DNA of 35,027 nt from an uncultured Bacteroides sp. GTDB taxonomy: Bacteria; Bacteroidota; Bacteroidia; Bacteroidales; Bacteroidaceae. The stretch covers positions 1 to 35,027 of the forward strand of contig NZ_CAJTSC010000035.1 of NCBI RefSeq assembly GCF_910578895.1, read 5' to 3'. The notes beneath the pieces were generated by a model. It made no database searches. It worked only from the letters and a program-made list of their open reading frames with translations, and was not told the origin of the DNA. The translations under genes were made by a program, and so were the position numbers. Shown in pieces: positions 32,111 through 35,027 of this stretch; within the stretch, counting starts at the first letter, position 1; each line of letters starts with the position of its first letter.

Positions 32111-33127
32111 ATGAAAGATTTGACCATCTCAAACATAGAACGGCAGAATGTACTTAACAATCGTTTTGCGGTCAGTAAAGTACAAGAGCATCTTGATATA
32201 GAAGGAATGCTCTTTGAGGGAGAATACCGCTTTACAAAAAAAATGGTTGCCGACTTTTATCAAGTTGACACATCTACAATAGATCGTTACCTGCAATCAA
32301 ATTCTGATGAATTGAAGCATAACGGATATATTTTATGTAAGGGCAAACAGCTGAAAGAGTTTAAGTTAGAATTTGCTCACCTTATTAATGAGGCGAGCAA
32401 AACAACACAACTTGGACTGTTTAATTTCCGCTCTTTCTTGAATATGGGTATGCTACTTACAGAGAGTGAAAAAGCCAAGAAAGTCCGTAGCCTTATCTTG
32501 GATTTTGTGATTACCACTATCAATGAAAAGACAGGTGGAGGAACAAAATATATCAACCGCAGGGATGTGCATTACCTTCCTGCCGCAATAACAGAGGAAA
32601 ACTATCGTAAAAATCTCACTTCTGCCATCAATCAATATGTGGACGGACATCCCACATACAAATATTCTCAAATTACAGATTTCATATACAAGGCTGTATT
32701 CAAGGAGAATGCTAAGGAATACCGGGAAGTGTTGAAGTTGGATTCAAAAGACAATGTTCGGCACACCTTGTATTCAGAGGTTCTGTTGGTTATCTCTTCT
32801 TTTGAAAACGGAGTGGGTGCTGCTATCAGTGAACGATTCAAGGAAAATGGCGGCAGGTTACTTACCGTTGACGAAGTGGAGTGTATTGTAAACGAACTTG
32901 CCGAACACCCGATGCAGAAACCTTATCTGAATGATGCCAGGACAAAAATGGCTTCAAGGGATTTCAGTTTCCGGGATGCGTATCATGGTAATATAGCGGA
33001 TTACCTGCAAGCTGTTACTCCTGAGGAATTTGAACGATTCATCGGTGACCAGTCTATTGATTTTGACCGTATCTTAGCGGATAACAAAGATGTGCTTAAA
33101 CGCTTAAAGCAGGCAGAAGATGAGTAA
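32111..33127 (+). CDS. RhuM-like DNA-binding protein, probable partner of the Doc/Fic toxin
   Basis: A 338-residue protein with an N-terminal winged-helix-like region (about 30-75: RFTKKMVADFYQVDTSTIDRYLQSNSDEL), as in RhuM-family proteins. A middle domain has QLGLFNFRSFLNMGMLL and ESEKAKKVRSLILDFVITTINEKTGGGTKYINR. The C-terminal part is helical and acidic. It is placed 15 bases after hsdM and overlaps the downstream Doc/Fic gene by 8 bases, so the two products are translationally coupled. That arrangement is typical of an antitoxin/toxin pair, but the classical Fic inhibitory motif [S/T]xxxE[G/N] was not found. Neutralisation of the toxin is therefore inferred from position only. It may instead regulate the restriction genes. 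Confidence 0.7.
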   Translation: MKDLTISNIERQNVLNNRFAVSKVQEHLDIEGMLFEGEYRFTKKMVADFYQVDTSTIDRYLQSNSDELKHNGYILCKGKQLKEFKLEFAHLINEASKTTQLGLFNFRSFLNMGMLLTESEKAKKVRSLILDFVITTINEKTGGGTKYINRRDVHYLPAAITEENYRKNLTSAINQYVDGHPTYKYSQITDFIYKAVFKENAKEYREVLKLDSKDNVRHTLYSEVLLVISSFENGVGAAISERFKENGGRLLTVDEVECIVNELAEHPMQKPYLNDARTKMASRDFSFRDAYHGNIADYLQAVTPEEFERFIGDQSIDFDRILADNKDVLKRLKQAEDE

Positions 33128-33596
33128 GGAAATTATTTACATAGATTACGATGAAGCCTTAAACATCTATGGCAAAATGATTGATGCCAGCGAGGGTGGT
33201 TTTGAAGGAGTGCGTGATGAAGGTGGTATTCGAGCAACATTGGATTTTGTGCAAAATGATTTATACTATCCAACCTTTGCCGACAAACTAACCTATCTGA
33301 TGTATAGATTTTGCTCAGGGCATTTCTTCAACGATGGGAATAAGCGTATTGCACTGACTTTGGGTACGTACTTCTTACATAAAAATAATTACTACTGGCA
33401 CGCTTGCATCTGTATGCGTACATTGGAATCTATCATTTATCATGTGGCAGCATCGAATATCGACCAAGATTTGCTGCTGCGCATCGTCAATAGTTTTATG
33501 ACAAGTAAAGACTATGATGAAGAACTAAAAATAGATATTGCCAATGCCATGAGCAAAGGAAAGTTAGGAATACAAGGAGAGGATTACGAACAATGA
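33120..33596 (+). CDS. Doc/Fic-family toxin (death-on-curing type)
   Basis: A 158-residue Fic-fold protein. Proteins of this fold transfer AMP, phosphate or other groups to target proteins; Doc phosphorylates translation factor EF-Tu. The core motif HFFNDGNKR at 68-76 matches HxFx(D/E)GNxR completely, including the catalytic H68 and R76, so the enzyme should be active. Upstream, DEGGIRATLDFVQNDLYYPTFADKLTYLMYRF is the Doc-like substrate flap region. No inhibitory helix is present within the chain, so control must come from another protein, most likely the RhuM-like protein overlapping its start. Its stop overlaps the hsdS start (ATGA), so toxin and specificity subunit are translationally coupled. 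Confidence 0.88.
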   Translation: MSKEIIYIDYDEALNIYGKMIDASEGGFEGVRDEGGIRATLDFVQNDLYYPTFADKLTYLMYRFCSGHFFNDGNKRIALTLGTYFLHKNNYYWHACICMRTLESIIYHVAASNIDQDLLLRIVNSFMTSKDYDEELKIDIANAMSKGKLGIQGEDYEQ

Positions 33597-35027
33597 ACGG
33601 AAAGCAACTTAAAAACAGCATACTCCAGTGGGCGATACAGGGCAAACTTGTACCGCAAGATCCTAATGACGAACCGGCATCTGTACTTCTTGAACGTATC
33701 AGAGCCGAAAAAGCCAGGCTGGTCAAGGAAAAAAAAATCAAAAAAGATAAAAACGAATCTATCATTTACCGTAGTGAGGACAATTCTTATTATGAGAAGT
33801 TTCTTGCTACGGGCGAGGTGAAGTGTATTGATGAGGAGATTCCCTTTGAGATTCCGCAGGGATGGGAATGGGCACGGATTAACACAATCGGTATTTCTCA
33901 ATTAGGAAAAATGCTCGATCGAGGAAAGAACATTGGTCAGGAATACCCATATTTATGTTCTATAAATGTTTATTGGGATGGGATAGATTTATCAAAGATT
34001 AAAACATTTAAATTGCGTGATGATGAGTTGTCAAAATATAGATTACACAAAGGGGACCTCTTAATATGTGAAGGCGGAGATTATGGAAGATGCTGTGTAT
34101 GGGATAGAGATGAGGAAATGTATTATCAAAATGCCCTACATCGTATCAGATTTTATTGTGGGCTATTCCCAATATTCTATAAGTTTGTTTTTGAGTTATA
34201 TCGCAATATCGGATATATTGTTGGACAAGGGCAAACAATAAAACATTTTACCTATGAAAGCATGAAATCCATTGTATTTCCAGTTCCGTCTATAAGCGAA
34301 CAGAAGAGGATAGTAGAGTTACTAAAAGAGGTGCTTTTTTTAGTAAAACGGTATGATAAAAAACAAGATGCATTAAATTATCTGAACGAACGAATTAATG
34401 TGAAATTACAGAAATCAATCTTACAAGAAGCAATACAAGGCAAGTTAGTACCCCAAGATTCTACAGAAGAATCTGCTTCTATGTTGCTTGAACGAATACG
34501 GAAAGAAAAGCAGAAACTTGCCACAGAGGGCAAGTTAAAGAAATCAGCTTTGACTGATTCTATCATCTATAAAGGTGACGATAACAAGTACTTCGAGAAG
34601 AACGAAAATACAGAAATGGATATTACTGACGAGATTCCATTTGAAATTCCTGATAGTTGGAGTTGGGTAAGACTTAATGATATATGCTCTTACATCCAAA
34701 GAGGTAAGTCTCCTAAGTACTCTCTGATAAAGAAATACCCTGTTGTAGCACAAAAGTGTAATCAATGGAGTGGATTTTCAATAGATAAAGCTCAATTCAT
34801 AGATCCAGATACTTTATCATCGTATAGTGAAGAACGAATTTTGCAGAACGGAGATTTAATGTGGAACTCTACCGGATTGGGAACATTAGGGCGAATGGCT
34901 ATTTATTGGCAAACATTAAATCCTTATGAATTGGCTGTTGCTGATAGCCACGTTACTATTATACGGGCAATGAAAAAGTTTGTTCTGCCTCAATACCTTT
35001 ATTACTATTTTACAAGTAATACAGTAC
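33593..35027 (+). CDS. hsdS: Type I restriction enzyme S subunit, 3' end cut by window
   Basis: This subunit recognises the two halves of the target site. The frame opens at the ATG 33593-33595, overlapping the toxin stop, and remains open for 478 codons to the window end. It begins with a conserved region KQLKNSILQWAIQGKLVPQ (about 4-22) plus LLERIRAEKARL. The first target-recognition domain follows from FEIPQGWEWARI (residue 85) to about 245. The conserved region then repeats as LQKSILQEAIQGKLVPQ (from 272) and LLERIRKEKQKL. The second recognition domain begins at FEIPDSWSWVRL (residue 350) and is incomplete. The two conserved regions are similar as protein but diverged as DNA. Only the end is missing; nothing suggests a frameshift. 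Confidence 0.92.
   Translation, partial: MNGKQLKNSILQWAIQGKLVPQDPNDEPASVLLERIRAEKARLVKEKKIKKDKNESIIYRSEDNSYYEKFLATGEVKCIDEEIPFEIPQGWEWARINTIGISQLGKMLDRGKNIGQEYPYLCSINVYWDGIDLSKIKTFKLRDDELSKYRLHKGDLLICEGGDYGRCCVWDRDEEMYYQNALHRIRFYCGLFPIFYKFVFELYRNIGYIVGQGQTIKHFTYESMKSIVFPVPSISEQKRIVELLKEVLFLVKRYDKKQDALNYLNERINVKLQKSILQEAIQGKLVPQDSTEESASMLLERIRKEKQKLATEGKLKKSALTDSIIYKGDDNKYFEKNENTEMDITDEIPFEIPDSWSWVRLNDICSYIQRGKSPKYSLIKKYPVVAQKCNQWSGFSIDKAQFIDPDTLSSYSEERILQNGDLMWNSTGLGTLGRMAIYWQTLNPYELAVADSHVTIIRAMKKFVLPQYLYYYFTSNTV

Overview
The window looks like a Bacteroides chromosome, probably from the mid-40s % G+C group that includes B. uniformis and its relatives (genus fairly sure, species a guess). 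Three things point there. Promoters have the Bacteroides -7 box TAnnTTTG, seen ahead of at least nine transcription units. Several small secreted or lipoprotein families are typical of the order. There is a riboswitch-controlled B12 uptake operon with a BtuG-like surface lipoprotein.

Layout. 1-600: the first codons of a tyrosine recombinase at the left edge, pointing out of the window, and a tRNA-Ser(UGA) gene with its own terminator and promoter. This arrangement suggests an integrative element sitting beside a tRNA. 605-4432: mutS2 and an iron-sulfur L-serine ammonia-lyase. 4451-7607: a PepSY-like secreted protein, a small lipoprotein, about 1.1 kb of gene-less DNA full of degenerate repeats, and an orphan membrane/coiled-coil protein. 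7715-11787: the potassium uptake pair trkH-trkA, divergent from a TrpB2-type tryptophan synthase beta chain. 11973-13446: an ECF sigma factor, a small membrane anti-sigma candidate and a Spy/LTXXQ-like periplasmic protein, an apparent envelope-sensing operon. 13595-13777: a DUF4250-like protein. 13953-19500: the cobalamin riboswitch followed by btuB, btuG-like, btuF and btuC. No transporter ATPase gene is present in this operon.

20061-26276: a HAD phosphatase fused to a hotdog thioesterase, then a 1,624-residue protein that joins a DnaQ-like exonuclease, a RecQ helicase and a UvrD helicase in one chain. 26345-27947: a small membrane protein, with a possible frameshift near its start, and a two-helix membrane protein of unknown function. 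28012 to the right edge: a type I restriction-modification operon in the order regulator, hsdR, hsdM, RhuM-like protein, Doc/Fic toxin, hsdS (hsdS is cut by the window end). From about 26.8 kb the DNA is visibly more A+T-rich, consistent with horizontally acquired defence DNA.

The most unusual signals are three. The exonuclease-RecQ-UvrD fusion next to a restriction operon is the best candidate for an uncharacterised defence or repair machine. Two unlinked intergenic arrays (about 6214-6323 and 19803-19908) share an exact 22-bp period and the same 5+4+5 palindrome plus 8-bp spacer geometry, but have different arm sequences. A toxin-like pair is inserted between hsdM and hsdS with overlapping reading frames. 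All functional calls come from reading motifs by eye; no database search was possible.
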